From Halieaceae bacterium (GTDB lineage: Bacteria > Pseudomonadota > Gammaproteobacteria > Pseudomonadales > Halieaceae), in NCBI GenBank assembly GCA_028282105.1, contig JANQIO010000038.1, positions 1 through 64,000 on the forward strand: a stretch of 64,000 nt of DNA, in the 5' to 3' direction. Shown here piece after piece: positions 1-9,230 of the stretch. A program made the translations under genes and the position numbers. A model generated the notes under the pieces. That model ran no database searches, had not been told where the DNA came from, and was given only the letters and a program-made list of their open reading frames with translations. Within the stretch, counting starts at the first letter, position 1; the number at the start of each line of letters is the position of its first letter.

Positions 1-60
1 TTCATCGCCGATGTTGAAAAGGCGCTGGAAGAGAAGGAAAGCGACCTGCTAGAGATCTGA
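1..60 (+). CDS. frr: Ribosome recycling factor, C-terminal fragment (truncated by window start)
   Basis: Frame 1 reads FIADVEKALEEKESDLLEI*, typical Frr C-terminus, directly upstream of uppS. Confidence 0.85.
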   Translation, partial: FIADVEKALEEKESDLLEI

Positions 61-62
61 CC

Positions 63-776
63 GTGATTCCGCAACATATTGCGATCATCATGGACGGCAA
101 CAACCGCTGGGCCAGGCGCAGGAACCTGCCGGGCTCGGCGGGGCATCGCGCGGGCATGGAGGCGATCCGCAAAGTGCTGGAGGCCTGTAATGACCAGGGC
201 GTGAAGGTGCTCACCCTGTTCGCCTTCAGCAGCGAAAACTGGGGCCGTCCGCGCAGCGAGGTGCGATACCTGCTGTCCCTGTTCATTCGCTACCTGCGCA
301 ATGAAACCCGCGCCCTGCACAAGGACGGTATACGCATTCGCTTTATCGGCGAACGTCATCGTTTCAGCCAGCGCCTGCAGGCGCTGATGGACGAAGCCGA
401 GGCCCTCACCGCCGGCAATACGGAAACCACCCTGGTGATTGCCGCTGACTATGGCGGTCGCTGGGATATCGCCCGCGCCGCGCGCCGGGTTGCCGAACGG
501 CTGGCGGCGGGTGACATCAGTGCTGAGGCTATCACCCCGGAACTGCTGCACGCCGAGACCTGCCTTACCGACCTGCCGGCCCCGGACCTGTGTATTCGCA
601 CCGGCGGTGACCATCGGGTCAGCAACTTCATGCTGTGGCAGTTTGCCTACAGCGAGCTGTACTTCACCGAGACCCTGTGGCCCGATTTTGGCGCCCAGGA
701 CCTGGCGCTGGCCCTGGAAGATTTCAGCGGTCGCGAGCGCCGCTTTGGCCTGCGGGAGGGCGCCGATGCGCCATAA
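63..776 (+). CDS. uppS: Undecaprenyl diphosphate synthase
   Basis: IPQHIAIIMDGNNRWARRRNLPGSAGHRAG motif; conserved frr-uppS-cdsA order. Confidence 0.97.
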   Translation: MIPQHIAIIMDGNNRWARRRNLPGSAGHRAGMEAIRKVLEACNDQGVKVLTLFAFSSENWGRPRSEVRYLLSLFIRYLRNETRALHKDGIRIRFIGERHRFSQRLQALMDEAEALTAGNTETTLVIAADYGGRWDIARAARRVAERLAAGDISAEAITPELLHAETCLTDLPAPDLCIRTGGDHRVSNFMLWQFAYSELYFTETLWPDFGAQDLALALEDFSGRERRFGLREGADAP

Positions 777-1611
777 GCTGAAGCAGCGCATCGTCACCGG
801 CCTGGCCCTGGCCGGCAGTCTGCTGGCCGCAGTGGTGCTACTACCGCTGCCGGGTCTGGCGGCGGTGTTCGGCCTGGTGGTGGCGATTGCTTCCTGGGAG
901 TGGACGCGGCTGGCAGGCTACCAGCCGCTGTGGCTGCGGGCCGGCTACCTGGGCCTGGCGATTCTCAGCATGGGCTTCCTGTATGTTTATGCGGACCTGG
1001 CCGGCACGCCACAGCTCGAGCGCCTGCAACCGGTGCTCGGTCTCGCCTGCCTGTGGTGGGCGATCGCCCTGCTGTGGATCAAGACCTACCCCATGAGCGG
1101 CGCCCTGTGGGCCACCGGCCCCATGCTCGGACTGATGGGCCTGCTGGTGTTGGTGCCCGCCTGGCTGTCGGCGGTGTTCCTGTTGAGTTACGACAACGGC
1201 AAGCTGATGCTGCTGGCCATGGTGATCCTGGTGGCAGGGGCAGATATCGGCGCCTATTTTTCTGGCCGGCAATTCGGCAGGACTCGCCTGGCGCCCACGG
1301 TCAGCCCGGGCAAGTCCTGGGAGGGTGTGATAGGCGGCCAGCTGACCTGTGTCGGCCTGGCCCTGTTGGCTCACGCCCTGCTGGGGCTGGATCGCATCGG
1401 CCTGGCGGGTATGGTTGCCATTGCCGTGGTTGGTGCGGCAGCATCCGTGGTGGGCGATCTGCTGGAGAGCATGGTGAAGCGGCATCGCGGTGTGAAAGAC
1501 AGCGGCACCCTGCTGCCGGGCCACGGCGGTTTTCTGGATCGCATTGACGGCATCACGGCGGCCGCACCGGTCGTGTCCCTGGGCCTCATACTGGCGGGCT
1601 GGTTGCCTTAG
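766..1611 (+). CDS. cdsA: Phosphatidate cytidylyltransferase
   Basis: Multi-TM; C-terminal [36 protein letters not shown] signature; start within ORF 439..1611. Confidence 0.96.
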   Translation: MRHKLKQRIVTGLALAGSLLAAVVLLPLPGLAAVFGLVVAIASWEWTRLAGYQPLWLRAGYLGLAILSMGFLYVYADLAGTPQLERLQPVLGLACLWWAIALLWIKTYPMSGALWATGPMLGLMGLLVLVPAWLSAVFLLSYDNGKLMLLAMVILVAGADIGAYFSGRQFGRTRLAPTVSPGKSWEGVIGGQLTCVGLALLAHALLGLDRIGLAGMVAIAVVGAAASVVGDLLESMVKRHRGVKDSGTLLPGHGGFLDRIDGITAAAPVVSLGLILAGWLP

Positions 1612-2804
1612 TGAACGCTATGAGACGAGTAACGGTACTGGGCAGCAGCGGCTCGATCGGGGTCAGCACCCTCGATGTGCTGGCTCGCCACCCGGCGCAG
1701 TTCGAGCTGTTTGCCATCTCCGGCAACCGGTCCGTGGATACCCTGTTCGAGCAGTGCCAACAGCACCGCCCGCGCTACGCGGTGATGGCCGATCCAAGCT
1801 GCGCCGAGACCCTGGCCGCGCGGCTGGTTGCGGCGGGCTCGGAGACCGCAGTGCTGGCCGGCGCCGAGGGCCTGGTGGAAATCGCCGAGCACCCGGAGGT
1901 GGACGTGGTGATGGCGGCCATTGTTGGCGCCACTGGCCTCGAGCCCACCCTGGCGGCGGCGCGCAGCGGCAAGACCGTGCTGCTGGCCAACAAGGAAGCA
2001 CTGGTGATGGCGGGCCACCTGTTTATGGCCGCGGTAGCGGAAAACGGCGCCCGGCTGTTGCCCATCGACAGTGAACACAACGCCATATTTCAGTGCCTGC
2101 CTACCGGCGACGACGGCCGGGTGGGTACGGCAGGTGTGTCCAGGATACTGCTGACGGCCTCCGGCGGCCCGTTTCGCGAATGGAGCGCCGAGCAGATGGC
2201 GGCAGCTACCCCTGACCAGGCCTGCGCCCACCCCAACTGGTCGATGGGGCGCAAGATTTCGGTGGATTCCGCCACCCTGATGAACAAGGGCCTGGAACTG
2301 GTAGAGGCCTGCTGGCTGTTTGAGTTGCCTGCCGACCGCATAGAAGTGGTCGTGCATCCCCAGAGCATCATTCACAGCATGGTGCAGTATGTGGACGGCT
2401 CGGTGCTGGCACAGCTGGGTAACCCGGATATGCGCACACCCATCGCCCACGCCCTGGGATGGCCGGAGCGCATTGGCTCCGGGGTCGCCGAGCTTGATAT
2501 CATTGACGTTGCTCGGCTGGATTTTGAACGCCCGGATGTGGGGCGCTTTCCCTGCCTCGAGCTGGCACGGCAAGCCGTGCGGCAGGGCGGGACCGCCATG
2601 GCCCAGTTGAATGCGGCCAACGAGGTCGCCGTCGACGCATTTCTCGACCTGCGCCTGGGCTTCACCCAGATTCCCGAGTTGATTGAAGACGTGTTAAGTC
2701 GCGCGGATGTGGCTGAACCGACGTCGTTGGATGTGGTCAAACAGGCGGACGCGCAGGCGCGCGAACTGGCGAGGGAGCTGCTGGCCGGGCGCCGGGCGGG
2801 TTGA
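1611..2804 (+). CDS. dxr: 1-deoxy-D-xylulose 5-phosphate reductoisomerase
   Basis: [19 protein letters not shown]-terminus, [15 protein letters not shown] motif, synteny. Confidence 0.97.
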   Translation: MNAMRRVTVLGSSGSIGVSTLDVLARHPAQFELFAISGNRSVDTLFEQCQQHRPRYAVMADPSCAETLAARLVAAGSETAVLAGAEGLVEIAEHPEVDVVMAAIVGATGLEPTLAAARSGKTVLLANKEALVMAGHLFMAAVAENGARLLPIDSEHNAIFQCLPTGDDGRVGTAGVSRILLTASGGPFREWSAEQMAAATPDQACAHPNWSMGRKISVDSATLMNKGLELVEACWLFELPADRIEVVVHPQSIIHSMVQYVDGSVLAQLGNPDMRTPIAHALGWPERIGSGVAELDIIDVARLDFERPDVGRFPCLELARQAVRQGGTAMAQLNAANEVAVDAFLDLRLGFTQIPELIEDVLSRADVAEPTSLDVVKQADAQARELARELLAGRRAG

Positions 2805-2865
2805 GCCGGACTACATGGGATTTACGGGTAGCACGATTAGCACCAACAGTACGGATAGATAGAAC

Positions 2866-4221
2866 GTGGACCTCATATACACACTGGCCGTCACCGCATT
2901 CACGCTGGCCATCCTGATCGCCATCCACGAGTACGGGCACTTCTGGGTGGCCCGTCGCTGTGGGGTGAAAGTACTGCGTTTCTCCATCGGTTTCGGCACG
3001 CCCCTGCTGCGCTGGCGCGACAAGCTGGATACCGAATATGTGATCGCCGCCATCCCCCTGGGTGGCTATGTGAAAATGCTCGACGAGCGCGAAGGTGAAG
3101 TGACCCCGGGCCAGGAGCAGTACGCCTTCAACCGCAAGCCGGTGTTGCAGCGTATGGCGGTTGTGTCCGCCGGGCCGATCGCCAACCTGCTGCTGGCCGT
3201 GGTGGCCTACTGGTTCGTTTTCCTGTCCGGTGAAAGCGGCGTGGCGCCGATTATCGGTAGCGTGGAACAGGGTTCGGTGGCAGAGGTAGCGGGCCTGGAG
3301 CCCGGCCAGGAGATCGTCGCCATCGATGGCCGCGAGACACCCACCTGGCAAGCGGTGAACTACCGCTTGCTGGACCGCATTGGCGACAGCGGGCCCATCA
3401 GCTTTACCGTGCGCTATCCCAACTCGGATATGAACTATCGGTCCGAGGGCACCCTGGACGACTGGCTGCGTGGCGCCGCAGAGCCCAATTTGCTGCGCGG
3501 TCTGGGGATTCGCGCCTACCAGCCGCCCATCGAACCGGTGCTGGAAACGGTGGTAGCCGACAGCCCGGCGGCCGGCGCCGGCCTGCAGCCCGGAGACCGG
3601 GTGATCAGCGCCGATGGCAATGCCATGCCCGAGTGGGCTGATTTTGTCGAGTACGTGCAGACTCGCCCGGCGCAAGCTATCAGCCTGCGTATTGAACGCG
3701 ACGGCGCCCGCCAGGACATCACCCTAACGCCGGAGCGCAAGGTGGCGGAGAACGGCGAGGCCTACGGGCAGGTGGGGGTGACTGTGCATATCCCGGACTG
3801 GCCGGATGACATGATCCGCCAGTTCAGCTACGGGCCGGTGCAGGCACTGGGCAAGGCCGCTCAGCGCACCGGGGAGTTGGTGATGTTCACGCTCAACTCC
3901 ATCAAGAAAATGCTGACCGGGCTGATTTCCCACAAAAACTTGAGCGGCCCCATCACCATTGCTAAAGTGGCGACCGCTTCGGCGGAGTCGGGCCTGGAAG
4001 CTTTTGTTGCCTTCCTGGCCTTGCTGAGCGTGAGCCTCGGGGTACTCAATCTGCTACCCGTCCCGGTGCTGGATGGGGGCCATCTGATGTATTACACGAT
4101 AGAACTGCTGGTAGGTAGGCCGGTGCCTGAAAAGGTGCAGATACTGGGCTACCAGGTGGGCCTGTTCATCATTGTCGGGGTGATGATGCTGGCTTTGTAC
4201 AACGACTTTGCGCGCCTGTGA
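2866..4221 (+). CDS. rseP: RIP metalloprotease RseP (site-2 protease)
   Basis: HEYGHFWVARRCGVKVLRFSIGFG (HExxH), PDZ regions, NLLPVPVLDGGH. Confidence 0.97.
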   Translation: MDLIYTLAVTAFTLAILIAIHEYGHFWVARRCGVKVLRFSIGFGTPLLRWRDKLDTEYVIAAIPLGGYVKMLDEREGEVTPGQEQYAFNRKPVLQRMAVVSAGPIANLLLAVVAYWFVFLSGESGVAPIIGSVEQGSVAEVAGLEPGQEIVAIDGRETPTWQAVNYRLLDRIGDSGPISFTVRYPNSDMNYRSEGTLDDWLRGAAEPNLLRGLGIRAYQPPIEPVLETVVADSPAAGAGLQPGDRVISADGNAMPEWADFVEYVQTRPAQAISLRIERDGARQDITLTPERKVAENGEAYGQVGVTVHIPDWPDDMIRQFSYGPVQALGKAAQRTGELVMFTLNSIKKMLTGLISHKNLSGPITIAKVATASAESGLEAFVAFLALLSVSLGVLNLLPVPVLDGGHLMYYTIELLVGRPVPEKVQILGYQVGLFIIVGVMMLALYNDFARL

Positions 4222-4382
4222 GGGCGTGCTGCAGGTATTGGTGGTGGGCCCGGTGGTCGGGCGGCGGGACTGACACCCGCAACAACGATAAGACAGGAAA
4301 GAGCGAACGGGCGGTGACGGGCGGCGAAGGCAAAAGCCGCTGCCTGCACAGGTGCCCGCGGGGTTGAAACCAGACAAGCATA

Positions 4383-7010
4383 ATGCAAGGCATCGGTAGA
4401 ACAATCGCGCTGTGGTTGCTGACGGGGTTTGTCCTGTCGGCGCTGCTGCCCCGGGCGCTGGCCCAGGGCGGCCCGCCCGCCAACGCGCCCGTGGTGGCCG
4501 CGCCCTTCGTGATTGCCGACATCCGCGTGGAAGGCCTGCAGCGTATCTCGGCGGGCTCCGTTTTCTCTGCCATGCCCATTGGGGTCGGTGATACCGCCTC
4601 CGAGGGCTCCATCCGCGCCTCGGCCCGGGCCTTGTTTCGCACTGGCAACTTCGACGATATCCAGATTGGCCGGGACGGCAATGTCATGGTCATTATCGTC
4701 GCCGAACGCCCAAGTATCTCTGAGATCATTATTTCCGGTAACAAGGCGATCGAGACGGAGGACCTGCTCAACGGCCTGAAAGGCGCCGGCCTGGCGGAGG
4801 GCGGGGTATTCCGCCGTTCCACCCTGGAGGGCATGCAGATGGAACTGCAGCGCCAGTACGTGCAGCAGGGTCGCTACGATGCCGGTATCGAAACCGAGGT
4901 GATACCGGAGCCGCGCAACCGCGTGTCGATCAACATCGACGTGGACGAGGGTACGGTCTCCAAGATCAAGCACATCAACTTCGTCGGCAATACGGTGTTC
5001 GAAGACGATGATCTGGCGGACCTGTTCGAGCTCAAGGCCACCAATCTGCTGTCCTTTATCACCAGCGACGACAAGTATTCCCGCGAGCGCCTCAGCGGTG
5101 ACCTGGAGACTCTGACCTCCTATTACATGGACCGCGGCTACCTGCAGTTCCGTATCGACTCGACCCAGGTGGCGGTGAGCCCGGAGAAGGATGCGGTATA
5201 CATCACCGCCAACGTCTCAGAGGGTGATGTCTATACGGTCACCAGCGTCGACCTGTCCGGAGACCTGGTGCTGCCGGAGGAAGACCTGCGCCGTTTCCTG
5301 CTGGTGCGCGAGGGCCAGACCTATTCCCAGCAGCTGGTGACCAGCACCGAGGAATACCTCACCCAGCGGCTTGGCAACGAAGGCTATAACTTTGCCAAGG
5401 TTACCGGCATCCCGGAGATTATCGAGGAAGACAAGACCGTGGCCATGAAGTTCTTCGTGGACCCGGGCAAGCGCACCTATGTGCGCCGCATCAGCTTCCG
5501 CGGCAATACCAAGACTGTGGACGAGGTGCTGCGCCGCGAGATGCGCCAGATGGAAGGTGCGCCGGCCTCGGCCTCGGCGATCGAGGCCTCGCGTATTCGC
5601 CTGCAGCGCCTGGGGTACTTTGCCTCGGCAGAGGTTGAAACGCCGGAGGTGCCGGGCCACGACGACCTGATCGATGTGGAGTTTACGGTGGAAGAGCAGT
5701 CTTCCGGCTCCATTGGCGCCAGCTTCGGCTACGCCCAGGACGCCGGTGTGATCCTCGGCCTGAACCTGCAGCAGGACAACTTCCTGGGCACCGGTAAGCG
5801 TATCGGTATTTCTGCCAACTCCAGCCGCTTCCAGGATTTCTACAACTTCAGCTACACCAACCCCTACTTCACCGAGGACGGTGTCAGCCGCGGTTTCAAT
5901 ATTTTCTATCGGGCGACCGACCTCGATGAGATCAACGTGGCCCGCTACAACACCAACTCTGTTGGCGGCGCGGTCAACTTCGGCTACCCGATCCGCGAGA
6001 CCGAGCGCCTAGGTTTCAGCATCGGCGCTTCAAATACCGAGATCACCGTGGGCCGCTTTGCGGTGCAGGAGATTCAGGCCAGCCCGCGGCTGATCAGCGG
6101 CATCGACTTCTACTACGACAGTACGTTCGACCAGCTCACCCAGAGCTACACGGCCCCCGAGGAGCTGGTGCCCATTGAGCAGATTCCGCCGGACTACCTG
6201 GTGCAGGATCTGGAGCCGGGCTTTATCGATATCAACGGCGATGAGTACCTGAACTGGACGCTGACCACCAGTTGGAGCCAGTCGACGCTGAACCGGGGGC
6301 GCTTTGCTACCCGCGGTATGGCCAACTCGGTGGCCCTGGAAGTCTCCATGCCGGGCAGTGACCTGGAGTTCTACAAGCTCACCTACCGGGGCGAAATGTA
6401 CTTCCCGATCGCCAATGCCTGGACGCTGCACTTCCGCACCGAGCTGGGCTACGGCGACGGCTATGGCCAGACCAGTGAGCTGCCCTTCTACCAGCACTTC
6501 TTCGCCGGCGGCTTTGGCTCGGTGCGCGGCTACCAGCCCAACACCCTGGGCCCGCAGAGCACGCCGGCCCTGGAGTACATCACCGGCGCGGCGGCCATCG
6601 AGATCGACGAAGACGGCGACCCTGTCGAGTTTAGTAATTTCGCCGCCTACGAAGCTGTCAATGAGCGGCTGCCATTCCAGCAGAACTTTCGGCGCCGGGA
6701 TCCCTTCGGCGGCAATGTTCTGGTGGAGGGCAGTCTTGAGTTAATATTCCCGCTCCCGTTCATCAAGGACCAGCGGCAGATTCGCTCGGCAATCTTTGTC
6801 GATGGGGGCAATGTGTTCAGCACCAACTGTCGCTCAACCCAGCGCCAGTGTTTCGATGTAGACTTTGGCGAATTACGTTATTCGGTGGGCATTGGCGCCA
6901 CCTGGATCACCGGCTTTGGACCGATCACCTTCAGTGTGGCCCAGCCCCTGAATGCCGGTGAATTTGACCAGGAAGAGGTGTTCCAGTTTACGCTCGGCCG
7001 AGGCTTTTGA
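4383..7010 (+). CDS. bamA: Outer membrane protein assembly factor BamA
   Basis: POTRA repeats, FFAGGFGSVRGYQPNTLGP barrel motif, C-terminal aromatic residue. Confidence 0.97.
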   Translation: MQGIGRTIALWLLTGFVLSALLPRALAQGGPPANAPVVAAPFVIADIRVEGLQRISAGSVFSAMPIGVGDTASEGSIRASARALFRTGNFDDIQIGRDGNVMVIIVAERPSISEIIISGNKAIETEDLLNGLKGAGLAEGGVFRRSTLEGMQMELQRQYVQQGRYDAGIETEVIPEPRNRVSINIDVDEGTVSKIKHINFVGNTVFEDDDLADLFELKATNLLSFITSDDKYSRERLSGDLETLTSYYMDRGYLQFRIDSTQVAVSPEKDAVYITANVSEGDVYTVTSVDLSGDLVLPEEDLRRFLLVREGQTYSQQLVTSTEEYLTQRLGNEGYNFAKVTGIPEIIEEDKTVAMKFFVDPGKRTYVRRISFRGNTKTVDEVLRREMRQMEGAPASASAIEASRIRLQRLGYFASAEVETPEVPGHDDLIDVEFTVEEQSSGSIGASFGYAQDAGVILGLNLQQDNFLGTGKRIGISANSSRFQDFYNFSYTNPYFTEDGVSRGFNIFYRATDLDEINVARYNTNSVGGAVNFGYPIRETERLGFSIGASNTEITVGRFAVQEIQASPRLISGIDFYYDSTFDQLTQSYTAPEELVPIEQIPPDYLVQDLEPGFIDINGDEYLNWTLTTSWSQSTLNRGRFATRGMANSVALEVSMPGSDLEFYKLTYRGEMYFPIANAWTLHFRTELGYGDGYGQTSELPFYQHFFAGGFGSVRGYQPNTLGPQSTPALEYITGAAAIEIDEDGDPVEFSNFAAYEAVNERLPFQQNFRRRDPFGGNVLVEGSLELIFPLPFIKDQRQIRSAIFVDGGNVFSTNCRSTQRQCFDVDFGELRYSVGIGATWITGFGPITFSVAQPLNAGEFDQEEVFQFTLGRGF

Positions 7011-7022
7011 TTTTGTTTGATA

Positions 7023-7559
7023 ATGGAGAAAACTGTGTCCAAGACGCTTAAGATTCTATGTGCCGGCCTCTGCCTGGCGATGCTACCGTCCCTGGCAGCG
7101 GCCCAGGGCCGGATCGCCGTGGTTGATCTCGAGCAGGCCATCCTGCAGACCGATGAGGCCCAGCAGCGCCTGAACGGACTGCGGGAGACCGAGGACTACA
7201 AGGCCGACAAGGCCGAGCTGGATCGCCTGCAGCAGGAGCGTGAAGACTTGATCAAGGAAGTCCAGAACGACCTGGCGGTGATGAGTGCGGAACAGCAGCA
7301 GGCGGTGCGCAAGCGCCTGGCCAACAAGAATGCCGACCTTGAGCACGTGCTGCGCAAGCTGCAGCAGGCAGAGCAACAACTCGGCCAGGAACTGCTGCAG
7401 GAGATGACGCCCAAGGTACAGGCCGTGCTGCGCGACCTGATCACCAGCGAGGGTATCGGCCTGCTGATCCAGCGCACTGCCGTAATCCACGCCGACAATG
7501 GCTTCAGCATTACCGCCAAGGTGACCGACAAGCTCAACCAGCAGGCGGCATCGGAGTAA
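7023..7559 (+). CDS. skp: OmpH/Skp family periplasmic chaperone
   Basis: Signal peptide, RIAVVDLEQAILQTDEAQQRL, coiled coil, position after bamA. Confidence 0.92.
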   Translation: MEKTVSKTLKILCAGLCLAMLPSLAAAQGRIAVVDLEQAILQTDEAQQRLNGLRETEDYKADKAELDRLQQEREDLIKEVQNDLAVMSAEQQQAVRKRLANKNADLEHVLRKLQQAEQQLGQELLQEMTPKVQAVLRDLITSEGIGLLIQRTAVIHADNGFSITAKVTDKLNQQAASE

Positions 7560-7641
7560 GTTGGCTTCGCGTGCCGGGCCAGAGCGGCCGGCACGGACGC
7601 CAGGCCAATGATGGCGGCTTGACCGGAAAGGAGACTGCGCT

Positions 7642-8079
7642 GTGGCGGAGATGATGATTGAGGAAATCCGGGAGTACCTCCCGCACCGCTACCCGTTCCT
7701 GCTGGTGGACCGCGTGGTCGAAATCGAGCTGGGCGAGTCTATCGTCGCCTACAAGAACATCACCGTGAACGAAGAACTGTTCCAGGGCCACTTCCCGGAC
7801 AAGCCCCTGTTCCCGGGCATGCTCACCCTTGAGGCCATGGCCCAGACCGCCGGTATCCTCGGCTTCAGGACCATGGACAAAAAACCTGAAGACGGCTCCA
7901 TGTATATGTTCGTCGGCGCCGACAACGTGCGCTTCAAGCGCCAGGTAGTCCCCGGCGATCAGCTCATGCTGCGCGCCAAGGTGGTCTCCGTGCGCCGCGG
8001 CATCTGGAAATTCGAAGTCAGCGCCGACGTCGACGGCGAACTCTGCGCCTCGGCGACGATTTTGTGCGCAGATCGCTGA
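7642..8079 (+). CDS. fabZ: 3-hydroxyacyl-[acyl-carrier-protein] dehydratase FabZ
   Basis: [21 protein letters not shown] and [23 protein letters not shown]. Confidence 0.97.
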   Translation: MAEMMIEEIREYLPHRYPFLLVDRVVEIELGESIVAYKNITVNEELFQGHFPDKPLFPGMLTLEAMAQTAGILGFRTMDKKPEDGSMYMFVGADNVRFKRQVVPGDQLMLRAKVVSVRRGIWKFEVSADVDGELCASATILCADR

Positions 8080-8112
8080 TTCCGGCGTCTTATTATTCAC
8101 TACAGTAGTTAG

Positions 8113-8435
8113 CGGGTTGGCCGGACGACATGGTTTCCCACGGAAACCACATCGCCCGTCCCGGTACCCCGTGACTCCGCTGCATTTGATCTTCTCGAGG
8201 TAGAGGGCGGGTTGGCCGGTCGACATGGTTTCCTACGGAAACCACATCGACCGTCCCGGTACCCCAAGATTCCGCAGCGCTTGATCTGGCCGACCAAAGC
8301 AGCGTTGCTCCGAGCAAGTGGCACTGCGTCCATGGCAATCCAGGTCGCCGATTCCCGGGGCAAGTGGCACATGCCCCGCCGGCTTGAGGACAGGTGATGT
8401 GGTTTCCGTGGGAAACCATGTCACCCGGCCAACCA
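8113..8435. repeat. Intergenic palindromic repeat cluster: two direct ~80-bp copies (8113-8192, 8208-8287) plus an inverted partial copy (8394-8435)
   Basis: GCGGGTTGGCCGG(A/T)CGACATGGTTTCC(C/T)ACGGAAACCACATCG(C/A)CCGTCCCGGTACCCC in both direct copies; reverse complement GGTGATGTGGTTTCCGTGGGAAACCATGTCACCCGGCCAACC in the third. Confidence 0.9.
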
Positions 8436-8525
8436 GGCTGATGGTGCACAACATGCTGGGCAACATCATCGGCAGGGTCGATCAAACACTAGTAAGCAGA
8501 CAGTTTTTCCGCTAAACGACAGGAT

Positions 8526-9230
8526 GTGCTTTTCCTGGATTTTGGCCCACGGTATGCTGCAGGAAAAAGCAAACCGGCACCGCCAGGTGCACGCAGCAGG
8601 GGTCGAGAGCCGCCATTGGAAGCGGATTTATTCAGTAGCCAACATCCCGAGGAAGGGCTCGCCGGGGTTGACGAGGTCGGCCGTGGTCCGCTGATCGGCG
8701 ATGTGGTGGCAGCGGCGGTGATACTCGATCCGGCCCGGCCGATTGACGGCCTCAACGACTCCAAGAAACTCACGGCAAAGCGTCGCGAATCTCTCGCGGT
8801 GGAGATTCGTGAATGCGCGCTGGCCTGGTCGGTGGGGCGCGCCAGTGTGGCGGAAATCGACGACATCAACATCCTGCAGGCCAGCCTGCTGGCGATGCAC
8901 CGGGCAGTGCAGGGGCTGGGCGTGGAGCCCGCCTACGTGCTGGTGGATGGTAACCGCTTGCCGCGCTGGCCCTATGCCTCCGAACCGGTCGTCGGCGGCG
9001 ACGCGCGGGTGCCGGCTATCGCAGCCGCCTCCATCCTCGCCAAAGTGCAGCGCGATGCGGAAATGGTGGCGCTGGATGCTCGCTATCCCGGCTATGGCCT
9101 GGCACGCAACAACGGCTACCCCACGGCGGAGCACCTGCGGGCCCTCAAGCAACTCGGCGTCACGCCGGAACACCGCCGCAGCTTTGGCCCGGTGCGCGAG
9201 CTGTTGCCGGGGCAGGAGGTCAGCGCCTAG
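8526..9230 (+). CDS. rnhB: Ribonuclease HII (start uncertain; a TTG at 8616 is a likely alternative)
   Basis: [24 protein letters not shown] and [14 protein letters not shown]; upstream of dnaE. Confidence 0.95.
   Translation: MLFLDFGPRYAAGKSKPAPPGARSRGREPPLEADLFSSQHPEEGLAGVDEVGRGPLIGDVVAAAVILDPARPIDGLNDSKKLTAKRRESLAVEIRECALAWSVGRASVAEIDDINILQASLLAMHRAVQGLGVEPAYVLVDGNRLPRWPYASEPVVGGDARVPAIAAASILAKVQRDAEMVALDARYPGYGLARNNGYPTAEHLRALKQLGVTPEHRRSFGPVRELLPGQEVSA

Noticed and set aside
8113-8287. CRISPR array from the repeated 80-bp units
   Set aside because: Only two direct copies plus one inverted copy, no regular spacers, no cas genes.
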